Assembly: GCA_027577595.1 (NCBI GenBank) | Contig: JANBRJ010000041.1 | Location: forward strand, 1 to 64,000 | Length of the DNA: 64,000 nt | Reading direction: 5' to 3' | Source: Coemansia sp. RSA 487 | Lineage: Eukaryota; Kickxellomycota; Kickxellomycetes; Kickxellales; Kickxellaceae | Shown here: positions 1 to 10,131 of the stretch, in pieces | How the letters are laid out: each line of letters starts with the position of its first letter | Position numbering within the stretch: the stretch's first letter is position 1 | Program-made: the position numbers and the translations under genes | Notes under the pieces: generated by a model | The model's input: only the letters and a program-made list of their open reading frames with translations | What the model was told of the DNA's origin: nothing | Databases searched by the model: none

Positions 1-1409
1 TTGACCTTTTCCCTCAGCTTGCGGTAGCGGGTTGTCCGGGTTTCTTTAGCCTTCTGGCTCCGTGTGTATCGGAAAAGTGCTTTCTATTCAGAGATACTCT
101 CATCCGCCATGCTAAAGACGATGTCCTGGCGACTCGGATCCATGAAAATTGAGTTTTTCATGTTGGCCAGCTGCTCTGGTGAAAGCTCGTGGATATATGT
201 GAACTCGCCCGACTTCTTTTCTTCTGAATTTTCTCGCTTCCTGGGCTTCCTAGGCTGGTCCTCTAGCAGTGAGTCAGTAGCTGCGCTCTCGACTGGGGCA
301 TCTGGCCCACTTCCGCTGGCCTCGATGGCAGCATTTGCTTCAGCATCTCTCTTCCTCGCTTTCCAGCTGCTTTTTGCTTTGGCCTTTGCAGTCTTTTTGA
401 TCACAGACACCGACGCACCATCGGTCTGTATTGTGCCATAGGATCTGAAGCCGCTTCTTGCCTGTAGCACCCTTGACTGTTCATTGAACAGCCTATACCA
501 ATAGTTTTCGATAAGAGACTTCGTGTTATAGCTCCGGTCCATTATGCTTCGACATAATACCATGATGCCAATTTTGATATGCATTGGCACAAACGACTTC
601 CGCAACGGGAAACACTGGAAAGACCTGCTGTCGTTGATCTCAAGAAGCACTGCCAAACAATAGAATGCTTTGAAGTGCTTTTCTGGATGCGCCTTTATAT
701 CGTAATAAAGGCCTTCCTCCTCAAACTTGTAGTCGTTGTCGTATGCTGTCAACACAGGTTCAAGCATGTCCCTGATGTTCTTGTCGCCCACAGTGATAAC
801 TGGAAGAACAGTGTTGTGGTGTCTTATCACCTCTTTCAGCTCTAGCTCAGGTTTCCAAATTCGGTCTTCATACGCTTCCTTTATCCCATCTGTTGTTCTG
901 CCCTTCATTGCCTCTTCAGTGTCCCTCTTGCGCTCCCGAGTTTTCAGCAGAGCATTTACTGCACACCGAGGATACTGACCAAACCTGGTCTGTATATTAT
1001 CCACATATGCAGTGTAAATTCTTGCTGCCTCGAACTGTGCTGTCTGGCTTTGGTTGGCTATATAAAATCCTGTGATTCAAGCAGCCTCCTTGTACGCATC
1101 CAGTTGCTTGCGTATGACCCTCCCGTGCTCCTGGACTTCAGCCTTGAAATTTGGCCTGACTTTCCGCTTGGTGAGGTGCAGGAATACCTCACCAAAAAAC
1201 CTTTTTTCCAGATGCACAGAGGGATCGAACTGCTTGTGAGTAACCAGCTTATGGACAAATATCCAATGAGCTAGCCCATACATGTGTGCAGAGGCCGTGT
1301 TAGTCACTACAATAATTGAACTAGATGATTGGGAAGCATACGATATATGCTTCTCAACAATATGACTGTTCCGATATGAGACAATCATATTGCAATGGCG
1401 GCTCGGCAA
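1..1409 (-). pseudogene. Fanzor (TnpB-like RNA-guided nuclease), broken copy A, partial
   Basis: Recognised by alignment to the fuller Fanzor copy at 59.1-61.3 kb. Shared blocks are HWIFVHKL (copy B RWIFIYEL), GLYYDIK, RSFQC.PLR, IQTDGASVSV (copy B VQTDGVSISI) and a RuvC-I motif MDPSRQDIVFSM (copy B IDPGRRNLLFCM). All pieces lie in one reading frame, interrupted by TGA at 1077-1079 and TAG at 84-86. Fanzor-like coding continues past the second stop to the window edge (FRYTRSQKAK against FRFTRNHKAK in copy B). RuvC-II, the zinc finger and RuvC-III would lie left of base 1. The first ATG of the open stretch is near 1409, but the true start is uncertain. The gene is immediately downstream of a mariner-type transposase on the same strand. 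Intact Fanzors are nuclear RNA-guided DNA nucleases related to TnpB; this copy is presumably inactive. Confidence 0.85.
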
Positions 1410-1545
1410 CTCGCGAGCCTAATCGTTATCGCAGTTACAAAAGAAAATCAGAAACACTGGTTTTTTTAACTGAAGGAAGAAGCTTTCAAGTTATCCACAG
1501 TAATCAGAGGATTGAGTGCAGGCTTCTTTTGTCAAAACAGAAGAT

Positions 1546-2792
1546 TTAAAGATTTGCTTCTCCGTCTTTGCAGCGAGAGAAGAATGTCATGGAATGTCTG
1601 ATGTAGCCTTGGTAGTCTGATATTGCCACTTTGTTGGCTGCCTTGCATATTCTATCACTGAGTCTGTCGTCTGCTGTAAGCGCTATTCTGCGAACACCCG
1701 ATTTTACTTTGGACCAAAGCTCCTCAACGGGATTTAGAAAGGGTGAGTATGAATGCAGATATAGACCCTTGTATCATCTGTTTTCTATTAGGTCTCGAAT
1801 GGCTAATGCCATATGAATGCGATCATTGTCCATCGCAAGATAGTGGCCTTTCATGTTTGCATCCAGTGCATCGATTACATCTGAGATGTAAGCCAGAAAG
1901 TGCTCTGTCCGTGCGCCAACATACCCATTGATTCTGATCACCTTTCCATTGGCTTTTCTCTTTTTGGCAGCAGAAAAGGCCTGAGACTTTCTCAACGAAA
2001 CATCAGCCACACCTGCGTTAGCCATTGCACCCAGGATGACTATTAAAATGCCTCTTGCCGTGGACACAGTTCCTGTTGCTGGTTTCCCTATCGATGGGTA
2101 ACCAAAGTTTCTTTGGATGTGCAATTTGGATCCAGTCTTGTCAACGAAAACGCAGGTTGTGGCAAAGTCAAGATGAGCCATCTGCTCCCACTGTTCAACC
2201 CTTTCTTTTCTCAATGTAATTACTCTGTCAGAGTTTCGTTCTGCAGGGAGCTTTTCTGGCTTCTTTAGTGTTAGGCAGCATTTACCAACCAAATTCCTGT
2301 GTAGTGCTGCCACTGATATGGTCAGGCCGTTGAATGCTTCACATAGGCCTTTCTTGATGTGCCAGCACTGCAGTTTGGTTCTTATTCACAACCTGCATGA
2401 GAAACTGTGAGTGTGCGTCATTTAGTTTTCCCGAACGCCCTTCACGAGCCTTACGCTCAACACCAGGCAAATGCTTCTGTTCACCATCTCTGTATATTTT
2501 CACATAGTTCTGAGCTGTTCGAATGTTTATTCCAGCTAGTAATGCTGCTTCTTTTGCTGAGCGTCCTTCTTCTATGAAAGCCAAATGGCTTTTCAATTTG
2601 CTGTGGTGTGTATTTTTTGTAATGCCCTCGGATTTTAGGTTTATTGTTTGTTTTTGATTCTTTTCTTACCCAAAGTAGTTCTTTTACTATTTCTTCTCTG
2701 TGACTGCTCTCTGATGGATCAACACCCATCAACGTACACATGCGTACAAACATGTTCTCTGACGCATTATCTGAGTGACAGTCTTCCAACAT
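1546..2792 (-). pseudogene. Tc1/mariner (IS630-like) DDE transposase, broken
   Basis: The N-terminal part (2792 to about 2590) is basic. It is followed in another frame (2596-2339) by a helix-turn-helix region with KEAALLAGINIRTAQNYVK, as in the DNA-binding part of Tc1/IS630 transposases. The catalytic half (2313-1546) contains the first Asp in FVDKTG, the second in AMDNDRIH and the Glu in NPVEELW. There are 34 residues between the last two, i.e. DD34E spacing. It ends at TAA 1546-1548. Breaks visible: two frame changes (about 2590 and 2335) and one in-frame TGA at 1774-1776. The enzyme family cuts and pastes DNA at TA sites. The adjacent Fanzor lies downstream on the same strand. Confidence 0.85.
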
Positions 2793-2874
2793 CTACGTCT
2801 GGCAAAGAGCGCATGGCTTAGTTGTTGTTCTTGTTCAAGACAGTGGTGGTATTTCTTCAGATTGTTGGGTTTCA

Positions 2875-2912
2875 TTAGGACCAGTGTTAACTAACCACTT
2901 TAAAGACAAACA
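2875..2912. repeat. Probable terminal inverted repeat of the Fanzor-carrying transposon
   Basis: Contains CCAGTGTTAACTAACCACTT. The reverse complement has AAAGTGGTTAGTTAAC, similar to AAAGTAGTCAATT at the presumed ends of the Tc1-like sequences at 33318-33331 and 43662-43675. It lies about 90 bp upstream of the first transposase codons, the expected place for a Tc1 end. Its partner is not in the window. Confidence 0.4.
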
Positions 2913-3433
2913 GAAACCGAAAAGCCAATCCATTTTTAGTGTGAAACGATAGGCGTGTAGCGAACAGCTTTGTCCACAAAGCTCAGTTTGTGCCTCTTTC
3001 TTCCAAGTGCAAATATAACGCCAACTGACGTAAACGACTTTTCTTGGAACGCAAAATGCATTATCACCACCGCAAACCTTTCATCATTCGACGCGTATAC
3101 ATCCTTCTTATTAGATGCAACTAGTTTTTCAAACACAGCATGACAATGCATTTACAAAGAACTGGGTCTGATTTTTTTGCAGTGCTTCAGATCAAATGAT
3201 GCTGCGGTAAATAAAGGAAATTTACGGATCTTTCCAAGCAGGATCACCAAAAACAACAAACATAAAAAATCAAGGCCGAAAAGAATTCGAATCCACACGC
3301 CCTCATCCTGGTAGTTTTTAACACAGTTAAAAGAGATATACATTTATTTGAAAGTATCCTTTTTCTTTCCAAATCCCGCTTTTTCTTCTTTTTTTAAATA
3401 ACACTATTTTTTTGACCATTTAAATCAAGAACA
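2913..3433. other. Intergenic region upstream of the SYLF gene
   Basis: Holds one 71-codon minus-strand ORF (2936-3151), which I do not call a gene; see findings for a weak resemblance to an ORF at 43.7-43.9 kb. The 60 bases before the SYLF start are T-rich and could contain its promoter. No tRNA or other RNA gene was seen. Confidence 0.4.
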
Positions 3434-4447
3434 ATGAATTTTGGAGACAACAACAACAACAACAACAACAACAGTAACGGCGGCTCGTTTGCGGCTCCTT
3501 CGTTCGCAGACAAGCTGCGTATGGGCGTGTCGCAAATCCAAGATAATCTGAAAGACATGTCACAGCATTTCACATTGACCAAGGAGTGCGAGCGGGCAGC
3601 ACGTATTCTGACGGAGTTTGTCGTCCCCCCGCGAATCGGCGAGATCGACGATATCATTCCAGCGGATGTTCTGCAGCACTGCCACGGTATTGCAGTACTT
3701 ACCATCGTCAAAGCTGGTTTCATATGGAGCGGGCGTATAGGCACAGGGATTGTGTGTGCGCGGCTGCCGGATGGCACGTGGTCGGGGCCATCCGCCATTA
3801 GCACGGGTGGGCTTGGCGTGGGTGGCCAAATCGGAGCGCAGATGACCGAGGTTGTGATGATACTCAATAACGCCGACGCTGTGCGTGCGTTCGAGGAGAA
3901 CGCTAACGTTCAGCTTGGATCCAACGTGTCAGTCGCTGCGGGACCCTTGGGCCGCAGCGGTGAGATCTCCGCTGCCGTCAATAGCAGCAACGTGGCTGCT
4001 GTCTACTCGTACTCCAAATCCAAGGGTCTGTTTGCTGGTGTTTCTGTCGAGGGCTCTGCCGTGTTCCAGCGCAAGGACGTCAACCAGGCGTTCTATGGCC
4101 GTCCTGCACCGCCGGCTCAAGTTCTTGCGGGCAATATCCAGCCTCCAGAGAACGTTACTGAATGGGAGATCTTGCGTACCGTGCTCCATGACCGGTGCAC
4201 TCCCCCGCCTGGCAGTCAGAACTATCGTCAGCAGCAGCAGCAGCAGCAGCAGTACGGTCATCAACAGCAGTATGGCGGCCAGCAGCAATTCCACGAAACC
4301 ATCTATGATGAACAGGATGCGGTGCACATCAACCCATCTACAATCATTGGTGCCACTCCTCCTCCTCCGACCAGACCAGCTGCAGGCGCCCAGTCAGAGC
4401 AGCAGCAGCAGCAGACGCCTGATACCAAACCTTCGGGGGCTACTTGA
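3434..4447 (+). CDS. SYLF (Ysc84/DUF500) domain protein
   Basis: A 337-residue single-exon protein. Residues about 30-235 form a SYLF domain. Signatures include CHGIAVLTIVKAGFIWSGRIGTG, the glycine-rich STGGLGVGGQIGAQMTEVVMIL, and the late GLFAGVSVEGS followed by FYG. In yeast Ysc84/Lsb3 and animal SH3YL1 this domain binds phosphoinositides and actin and acts at endocytic sites. This protein lacks the C-terminal SH3 domain of Ysc84. Instead it ends in a Q/P-rich tail with poly-Q (encoded by CAG repeats, about 4230-4255) and PPPPTRP, which could be an SH3 ligand. A poly-Asn run follows the start (CAA/AAC repeats at 3450-3473). The start is the first ATG. The family assignment is firm; the role is inferred. 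Confidence 0.93.
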   Translation: MNFGDNNNNNNNNSNGGSFAAPSFADKLRMGVSQIQDNLKDMSQHFTLTKECERAARILTEFVVPPRIGEIDDIIPADVLQHCHGIAVLTIVKAGFIWSGRIGTGIVCARLPDGTWSGPSAISTGGLGVGGQIGAQMTEVVMILNNADAVRAFEENANVQLGSNVSVAAGPLGRSGEISAAVNSSNVAAVYSYSKSKGLFAGVSVEGSAVFQRKDVNQAFYGRPAPPAQVLAGNIQPPENVTEWEILRTVLHDRCTPPPGSQNYRQQQQQQQQYGHQQQYGGQQQFHETIYDEQDAVHINPSTIIGATPPPPTRPAAGAQSEQQQQQTPDTKPSGAT

Positions 4448-4588
4448 ACATTTTTCTATCTCAGTATATTTAGCGTATTTTGGAGCGCCATGGACAGAGA
4501 CTGTTTCGTTTTTACTTTTTTTTCTCCGAATATATATAAAGGCAGCTATCAGAATGGGAAAGATCTTTAGAGAATATTAGGGTGGATA

Positions 4589-6694
4589 TCACAAAACTAC
4601 AAACTGTCTGTCGCTTGGATGTATTTTCTTTTCTCCTCCCGGCGTCTGTGTCACCATCACTGGGCTCAACGAATATGCGCTGCGTATGCTGTTGCTCCTG
4701 GTGCTAGAGCCAGCATCTTCAAGCACCGGTATCGTTTGGTCTCTCAGTGAAGGAGAAGAGGACACTGTTCCTTGGCGAGCTTCCATACTGCAGTACTGTT
4801 TAGCTAGTTTCTCAGAAGTGTTGGCAAGATACGTGTAGCTCGGGTACACTCCAATAATGTTTAGACTGGCGTAGCCACGCTGCCTCATGTATGCCTCCAT
4901 AGCCAGAATGCGGGGCTCGCACCAGGGGCTCAGCATCATCCGCTCACTGACACTGTAGCGACTAGCAGAAACAACTACAGGCGAACAGTTACTTTTTTTG
5001 CTGGACTTGCAAACTGCATGAGCTATGCGCGGTATGGACCCGGCTTGCGTTGCTGTCCATGGCCAGGGCTCCAGCCCACCATGCACTTCTACAGGATACC
5101 CGCCAATGGCCCCTGTCCCGATGGCACCCGAGATCTCGGCATCTGTGAACGGACGGTACTCAAGCAACGAATGGCTATTAGATTTTGCTGGAGTTGGCAT
5201 GGCCGACGAGCAGATAACAAGGGCTAACGCATGTGTGCCATCGGAGTTTGCCACAATGCATAGCCACATTGGAATCTCCGCACGCTCCTCCTTATTGGAG
5301 GAGCCAATATACTGAGCTACAAGCTGTTGCATATTGCTGCACTCGACACGAGTGCGCGACACTCTGATGTGCGGTTCGATGCTGGCTTCCTCCATAGTGT
5401 CGATGAAATCGTAGACAACGACAAATTCGCTGAATGTGGATCCGTGTTTATGGTGGGTTAGCGGGTAGACCATTTTGTTTAGATCCTTGAACCGCGCAAC
5501 ACATGTCCATAGGCGATGCAAATGGTACCGAATGTCAAGTGCTGTGTGCAAGTTGTTGTTGCGGATGATTCCACCAACAGAAGCAATCAGCTTGACTCTA
5601 TTTCCTGCCAGCTGCACCTTCCCTTCGTTTGATAGTGTGTAGAACATATCCGACGAGACTGTAGTGCTGCCACGCCTGATCTTTGTATCACCGTTCTCAA
5701 GCTTTATACGTTTCCAGCCATCCTCTTCGCTATTCGAGCTACAGCTGGATTTCCTTTTAATTGAACTGTGCATGATATCTTGAGTAGCCTCACAGACATT
5801 GTTGCCTTCAAGCCTTTTATGTGCTGGATAGTCCACGCCCCGCAAACTGCAAACAAGTTGATCCAGAATGCTAAAGATGTCAGAGAGAATTGGTGACTCT
5901 TCGTCAAGAACAGCGTTATCCAGCTCGGTCCTCATTTCGACTGGCTTTTTGCTTGCGTAATAGCGAGCTACACGGAGCGCACATGTGAGCAAAAAGGAGT
6001 GCATTTGGCGTGGGTACAGCCAGCACATGGCATCGAGCCACATATCGATATCATGCTTTACAGCGTGTTTAACCATTGGGCCTGCTTTGTACAGAATTAA
6101 TGGCGAGCTGTTCAGGGCTGCAAGCATAGAAGTAATGTAGCGCTCAGGCCTGCTGTTGGGAAGCGTGCCATGGGTAAACATAGTCATGAACCAGTTGATT
6201 ATACGACTACGTGTGTTTTTGAACTTTTCGTTGACTTCGCGGAAGCTGTGCGTATGTGCACAGGATTGCATGTGGCGGATAACCGTAAACAGGTGTTCGG
6301 CTCCCGTGTTCTTTCTGTTTTTAAGAGCCTCGAATATCTTGTGGTCGCTGTATCCGGCTTCTTCATACATCTCAATGTATTCCAGCTCTTCCGTATTCAT
6401 GTAGATGGCAAGGGGCTTGATTCCGTTTGTGTCAATGTAGATGTACTCAGCCATGGCTCGGAACATATCTATGGTTTCATCGGGTGTCCATGCGGCTTTT
6501 GTTGGGCCTATGAGGTGAGCAGCATGTTTCGAGCGGCTCCTGTTTGGTGGTGAGTTTTTGAATACTTGCTTTTCGGCTCTTTCGCATTGGGAAGCAGAGA
6601 AAGCACCATCGTGTGGAATCAAATTCGTGCTTGGGAAAGATTCGTTGAGAATGTTTTGCATGTCGGTTGCTCTAACTGTTTTGTGGTTCATCAT
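4589..6694 (-). CDS. Myb/SANT-like family protein, member 1
   Basis: A 701-residue protein I do not recognise by name; clearly paralogous to its upstream neighbour (7537-10131). Residues about 68-185 begin with AAWTPDETIDMFRAMAEYI and end with VNEKFKNTRSRIINWFMTMF, resembling Myb/SANT-like DNA-binding domains (WT at the start of helix 1, K-x-x-R-x-R late). A basic linker (KRKSS, WKRIK) looks like a nuclear signal. The C-terminal core has RVKLIASVGGIIR, HRLWTCVARF, EPHIRVSRTRVEC and a hydrophobic strand with THALALVICS, then WCEPRILAMEAY. These blocks recur in the neighbour and, more weakly, in the protein at 36.8-40.1 kb. Likely a lineage-specific DNA-binding or transcriptional regulator; the function is inferred from the N-terminal domain only. 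Confidence 0.85.
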   Translation of the reverse strand: MMNHKTVRATDMQNILNESFPSTNLIPHDGAFSASQCERAEKQVFKNSPPNRSRSKHAAHLIGPTKAAWTPDETIDMFRAMAEYIYIDTNGIKPLAIYMNTEELEYIEMYEEAGYSDHKIFEALKNRKNTGAEHLFTVIRHMQSCAHTHSFREVNEKFKNTRSRIINWFMTMFTHGTLPNSRPERYITSMLAALNSSPLILYKAGPMVKHAVKHDIDMWLDAMCWLYPRQMHSFLLTCALRVARYYASKKPVEMRTELDNAVLDEESPILSDIFSILDQLVCSLRGVDYPAHKRLEGNNVCEATQDIMHSSIKRKSSCSSNSEEDGWKRIKLENGDTKIRRGSTTVSSDMFYTLSNEGKVQLAGNRVKLIASVGGIIRNNNLHTALDIRYHLHRLWTCVARFKDLNKMVYPLTHHKHGSTFSEFVVVYDFIDTMEEASIEPHIRVSRTRVECSNMQQLVAQYIGSSNKEERAEIPMWLCIVANSDGTHALALVICSSAMPTPAKSNSHSLLEYRPFTDAEISGAIGTGAIGGYPVEVHGGLEPWPWTATQAGSIPRIAHAVCKSSKKSNCSPVVVSASRYSVSERMMLSPWCEPRILAMEAYMRQRGYASLNIIGVYPSYTYLANTSEKLAKQYCSMEARQGTVSSSPSLRDQTIPVLEDAGSSTRSNSIRSAYSLSPVMVTQTPGGEKKIHPSDRQFVVL

Positions 6695-7536
6695 GTAAAT
6701 ATATACTGTGGGTGTAATGTTATGCGTATCTGTTTAGTGCTTGTTTTTATTTCTAGCATCCAAATAAAGGTATATAAACTTGATAAAACAAGAGTGATGT
6801 TTGGGAAAATGCATGAATAGGATATAGTAAGCGACATCTTTTTTCCTTTTGAAAATGCGGAAGCGTGCTATAGTTATTTTTATATCCGTGCTTTATGTGT
6901 ACTTCTTTTGGTTTTACATCAAAGGCAAAAGTAGGGTTTTTCTGTTTTCTTGGCACAGCTGATACAAAGAACAAAACGATGAAAGATTGGGATAACCGAG
7001 TGTTCATTTGGTGCTCACTATGTGCATTGGGGGTTGATGTGTATCTTTTCACGTTTCCAGCTTGGAAGCCTTTTAAACAAGCTCTTTTGAAGCTCTTATT
7101 GCCTATTGTACATTTTATAATGATAAAAGTCCCATTTATAAAGTATGTATTTCCCCCACCATTCACTTTCTTGCCCGACCTTTCCTAGTGTCATTCTCCC
7201 CGCTTTGTGTACATCCTGGCATCTTTGTAATATGCCACGAACCTACGAGCGATGACTTTGAACTATAGTAAAAGATGAAAAGGGATGCTTGATAAGACAA
7301 AATACCGGCTATAGGATATCAATACATCCATTAAAAATATGAAAACAGACTGGAATTTTTTTGTATTTTTCCGCACTAGTGGGAACTTTATGTGACTAGG
7401 ACGAAAAAGGGGAATGTTTCTTCTTGAGCCAGTATTTCAAACAAAAAATATATACGTAGACACAATAAGAAATTAATGTAAATGTTGATAATTTAGTGTA
7501 CTAAGGAAAAAATAACCACAAACAAACAAAATGCGA
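6695..7536. other. Intergenic region between tandem paralogues
   Basis: About 840 bp of AT-rich sequence between the two Myb/SANT-like genes, presumably carrying the promoter of the downstream one. Short ORFs here show no recognisable protein features. No RNA gene seen. Confidence 0.4.
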
Positions 7537-10131
7537 TTATTTTGGAATATCGTTGGCTTCATTATTGTTTATAAACTCGGGGTACGTACCGTCCACGTTG
7601 AAACTAGTGGAATCCCATGCATTCGGATTATATTCATTCAGAATTCCGACATGTTCATCCTTGAGCAGTGTTGAGCCAAGGGCTGGCGACATAAACGGAG
7701 TAATCAACTCAAGCCCTGCCGCTGCAGCCGCTGCCGCAGCACTTACTGTTGCATCCGACGACATTTGGTGTGCATGGAGCATCGGCGACTGGTTTCTTGT
7801 TACAAGTCCACTCATTTGTGCTTCGTACATACCGTCGGGCGCTGGGTTGGCAAAGTTCATATACGCGTTTGTCACCACCGCACCGCCTACATTAGGATAC
7901 TGCGTGCTCGGCTGCTCCATTACCAAGCCACCAAAATGGTGCATGCTGCTTTCGTGGACAAGCATCTTTGTAGCCGCACTCTCTGGAATGTTTGCACTTA
8001 TGGCCAACGTGTCGTTTGACAGCGTCTGGTAGCTTGGTCCGTTGCCATCAGTGCTCGCATACTCTTGCAACATGGCATACGCGACGATGCTAAGGATGCG
8101 AGGCTCACACCATGGATCCAGAACACCCTTGAACCCGTTGAACAAACTGGACACCACGAGCTGCTGAGACTTGTTGTCTGACATAGAGGTCCCGACCTTG
8201 ACTTGCGAAACCTGGCCATGCGACATGGTCACCTTGGACGAGTGCGGCCATGGCTCGAGGCCGCCAATGTTGCATACCAACGAGTCGCCAATGCTGTTGC
8301 TTGTGCCGTGGGACTCGATTATCGATCCGGTCATGACAGCCGTGAGCTCAGTGTCGCCGAACTGGCGGTAACTCAGTAGCGACGAGCCTGTGCTGGTGGA
8401 TGGCTCGATGACCGGTGAGCAAACAATAAGCGCCAGAGCATGCGATCCGTTTGCCTTGGCCACCACTGCAAGCCATATGGGGATTTCCTCACGCGTCTCG
8501 CCATCGGTTGAGCCAACGTACTGGGTGACCAGCGACTCTAGGCTTCCTGTACAGCTTACACGTAGCTGTGCTACTCTGATATGCGGCTCAATATTGGCCT
8601 CCTCAAATGTGTTCATAAAGTCGTGCACAACCACAAGCTCGCTGAATGCTGCACCCTGTAGTTCCCCTGCCCTGGTTGGGGTGAAGAAAGAACTAATGTC
8701 CTGAAACCTTGAAACACATGTCCATAGTCGGTACAAGTGGTACCGCGCATCAAGGATACTCATCGAATGGTCGCGGCGGATAACCCCGCCCACTGCAGCG
8801 ACTAGCTTTACTCTCTGGCCAGCCATCCTGACCTTCTCCTCGTTCTTCATAATATCAAACATTTTCAGTGACTCGTTGACATCGGCACCCGAAGTTATCA
8901 CATAAGACGAAACATTATCGCTTACCATACCAACTCCCTTCATTACCTTTCGTGAGTCTTGTACTTGCAACCTACGCTTACGCTTTCTTCCACTGCCTTC
9001 ATTAGGTTGGTAATCGTGGTCATCATGCAACATATTTGCATACCCTAGATCCTTGTACATATCTCTAGAGTTACTACCACCAGTGGACGACCGCAATTGC
9101 AAGTCCAATGCACGAAGACTCTCGTACACCACCCACGGGTGCGGCGCCTGCTGTGAAGAAAGCAGGTGGCAGTCAAGCTCAGTTCTCATTTCAGGCATAG
9201 TTTTCTCAGCCTGTGCCCTGGTTATTTGAATAGCACACTGGTAAATAAAACTATACATGCGGCGTGGATGTAACCAAAACATGGCCTGCAACCACAGATC
9301 CACATCATGTTTTGCATCGTTATTCACATATGTAGCAAATTCTGGAGACGTTAACACATCTTCGAGAGGGCAAAACGGGGAAGCCACAAGACTGGTAAGG
9401 ATGGCTGTGACATAACGGACGGGCCTTTTAGTGGGTAGCATTCCATTTGTAAACATAGTCATGAACCAGTTAACTATACGACTACGTGCGTTTTTGACTT
9501 TCTCATTAACCACACGGGTCGAATGGTTGCCAGAAGCTTGTTGCATATGGCGGAGTACCTCGAATAAAAGGTCCGACCTCCTGTTTGGATTTGAGTCAAG
9601 TTCGCGTTCGCGCAAAGATTTGGCTATATCAATATCCATTAGCTGATGCTTGGTCTCGCATGCTTCAACAAAGTTGAGTTCGGCAGGATTCAGGTAAATG
9701 GCCAGTGGTTTGATCCCGAATTGGTCAATGTGGATGTACTCGGCCATTGCGCAAAACAGGCTCCTGTTTTCATCCATCGTCCACGGCGTCTTTGCACGCG
9801 ACTTTTGCCGCTGGTTAGCTGATTGCTGTTGTCTTGTTGCTACGCGCGATAACGCTGCTGGATTATGTGTCACAACTCCTGGTTGAATTGCTGGGCTAAG
9901 TGTAGTGGTGGATACAATACCCGATGGTGGCGGTGCCATCAGTTGCATATGTTGAGGACTATACTCTTCATGGTACGCCTGTGGCGCTGGTTGCATTTCA
10001 TTGTTAAAGAATGGAGCTACTATTTGCTGCTCGTTATTGTCAAACACCTGTGGCGAGTAAAAGTCTGGGTACGCGACTTGTGAAGTCGCGTAGAACTCAG
10101 AAGGGTAATCGTTTTCTTCGTTGTGATCCAT
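7537..10131 (-). CDS. Myb/SANT-like family protein, member 2
   Basis: 864 residues from the ATG at 10129-10131. The ORF extends 16 codons further upstream, but that part (CECIIKRCVYISKKK) looks like leader. After a disordered N-terminus (Q/P-rich), residues about 115-240 hold the Myb/SANT-like segment (TPWTMDENRSLFCAMAEYI, ending VNEKVKNARSRIVNWFMTMF). A strong basic signal RKRKRRL follows. The core domain has RVKLVAAVGGVIR, YHLYRLWTCVSRF, EPHIRVAQLRVSC, GSHALALIVCS and WCEPRILSIVAY. Near the C-terminus is a poly-Ala run (VSAAAAAAAAGLEL). It is a same-strand tandem duplicate of the gene at 4589-6694, longer at both ends, and much diverged outside the conserved blocks. Probably a nuclear regulator; the exact function is unknown. 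Confidence 0.85.
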   Translation of the reverse strand: MDHNEENDYPSEFYATSQVAYPDFYSPQVFDNNEQQIVAPFFNNEMQPAPQAYHEEYSPQHMQLMAPPPSGIVSTTTLSPAIQPGVVTHNPAALSRVATRQQQSANQRQKSRAKTPWTMDENRSLFCAMAEYIHIDQFGIKPLAIYLNPAELNFVEACETKHQLMDIDIAKSLRERELDSNPNRRSDLLFEVLRHMQQASGNHSTRVVNEKVKNARSRIVNWFMTMFTNGMLPTKRPVRYVTAILTSLVASPFCPLEDVLTSPEFATYVNNDAKHDVDLWLQAMFWLHPRRMYSFIYQCAIQITRAQAEKTMPEMRTELDCHLLSSQQAPHPWVVYESLRALDLQLRSSTGGSNSRDMYKDLGYANMLHDDHDYQPNEGSGRKRKRRLQVQDSRKVMKGVGMVSDNVSSYVITSGADVNESLKMFDIMKNEEKVRMAGQRVKLVAAVGGVIRRDHSMSILDARYHLYRLWTCVSRFQDISSFFTPTRAGELQGAAFSELVVVHDFMNTFEEANIEPHIRVAQLRVSCTGSLESLVTQYVGSTDGETREEIPIWLAVVAKANGSHALALIVCSPVIEPSTSTGSSLLSYRQFGDTELTAVMTGSIIESHGTSNSIGDSLVCNIGGLEPWPHSSKVTMSHGQVSQVKVGTSMSDNKSQQLVVSSLFNGFKGVLDPWCEPRILSIVAYAMLQEYASTDGNGPSYQTLSNDTLAISANIPESAATKMLVHESSMHHFGGLVMEQPSTQYPNVGGAVVTNAYMNFANPAPDGMYEAQMSGLVTRNQSPMLHAHQMSSDATVSAAAAAAAAGLELITPFMSPALGSTLLKDEHVGILNEYNPNAWDSTSFNVDGTYPEFINNNEANDIPK

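Larger units (their letters stand above)
1..2912 (-). mobile_element. Decayed Tc1/mariner-type transposon with Fanzor cargo (left end outside window)
   Basis: On the minus strand a DDE transposase (2792 to 1546) is followed directly by a Fanzor nuclease gene (about 1409 to beyond base 1). Both are broken. Just upstream of the transposase, about 2881-2912, lies a sequence whose core (AAAGTGGTTAGTTAAC on the minus strand) resembles the ends of the other Tc1-like relics at about 33.3 and 43.7 kb. I take it as one terminal inverted repeat. The other end is not in the window, so the repeat pair and the TA duplication cannot be checked. Fanzor genes are known to ride in several eukaryotic DNA transposon classes, including mariner, which supports reading this as one composite element rather than two neighbours. 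Confidence 0.6.

Noticed and set aside
3270-3320. GATTCGAATTC-like motif suggestive of a tRNA T-loop
   Set aside because: The flanking bases do not pair as a T-stem, and no anticodon or acceptor arm can be drawn.
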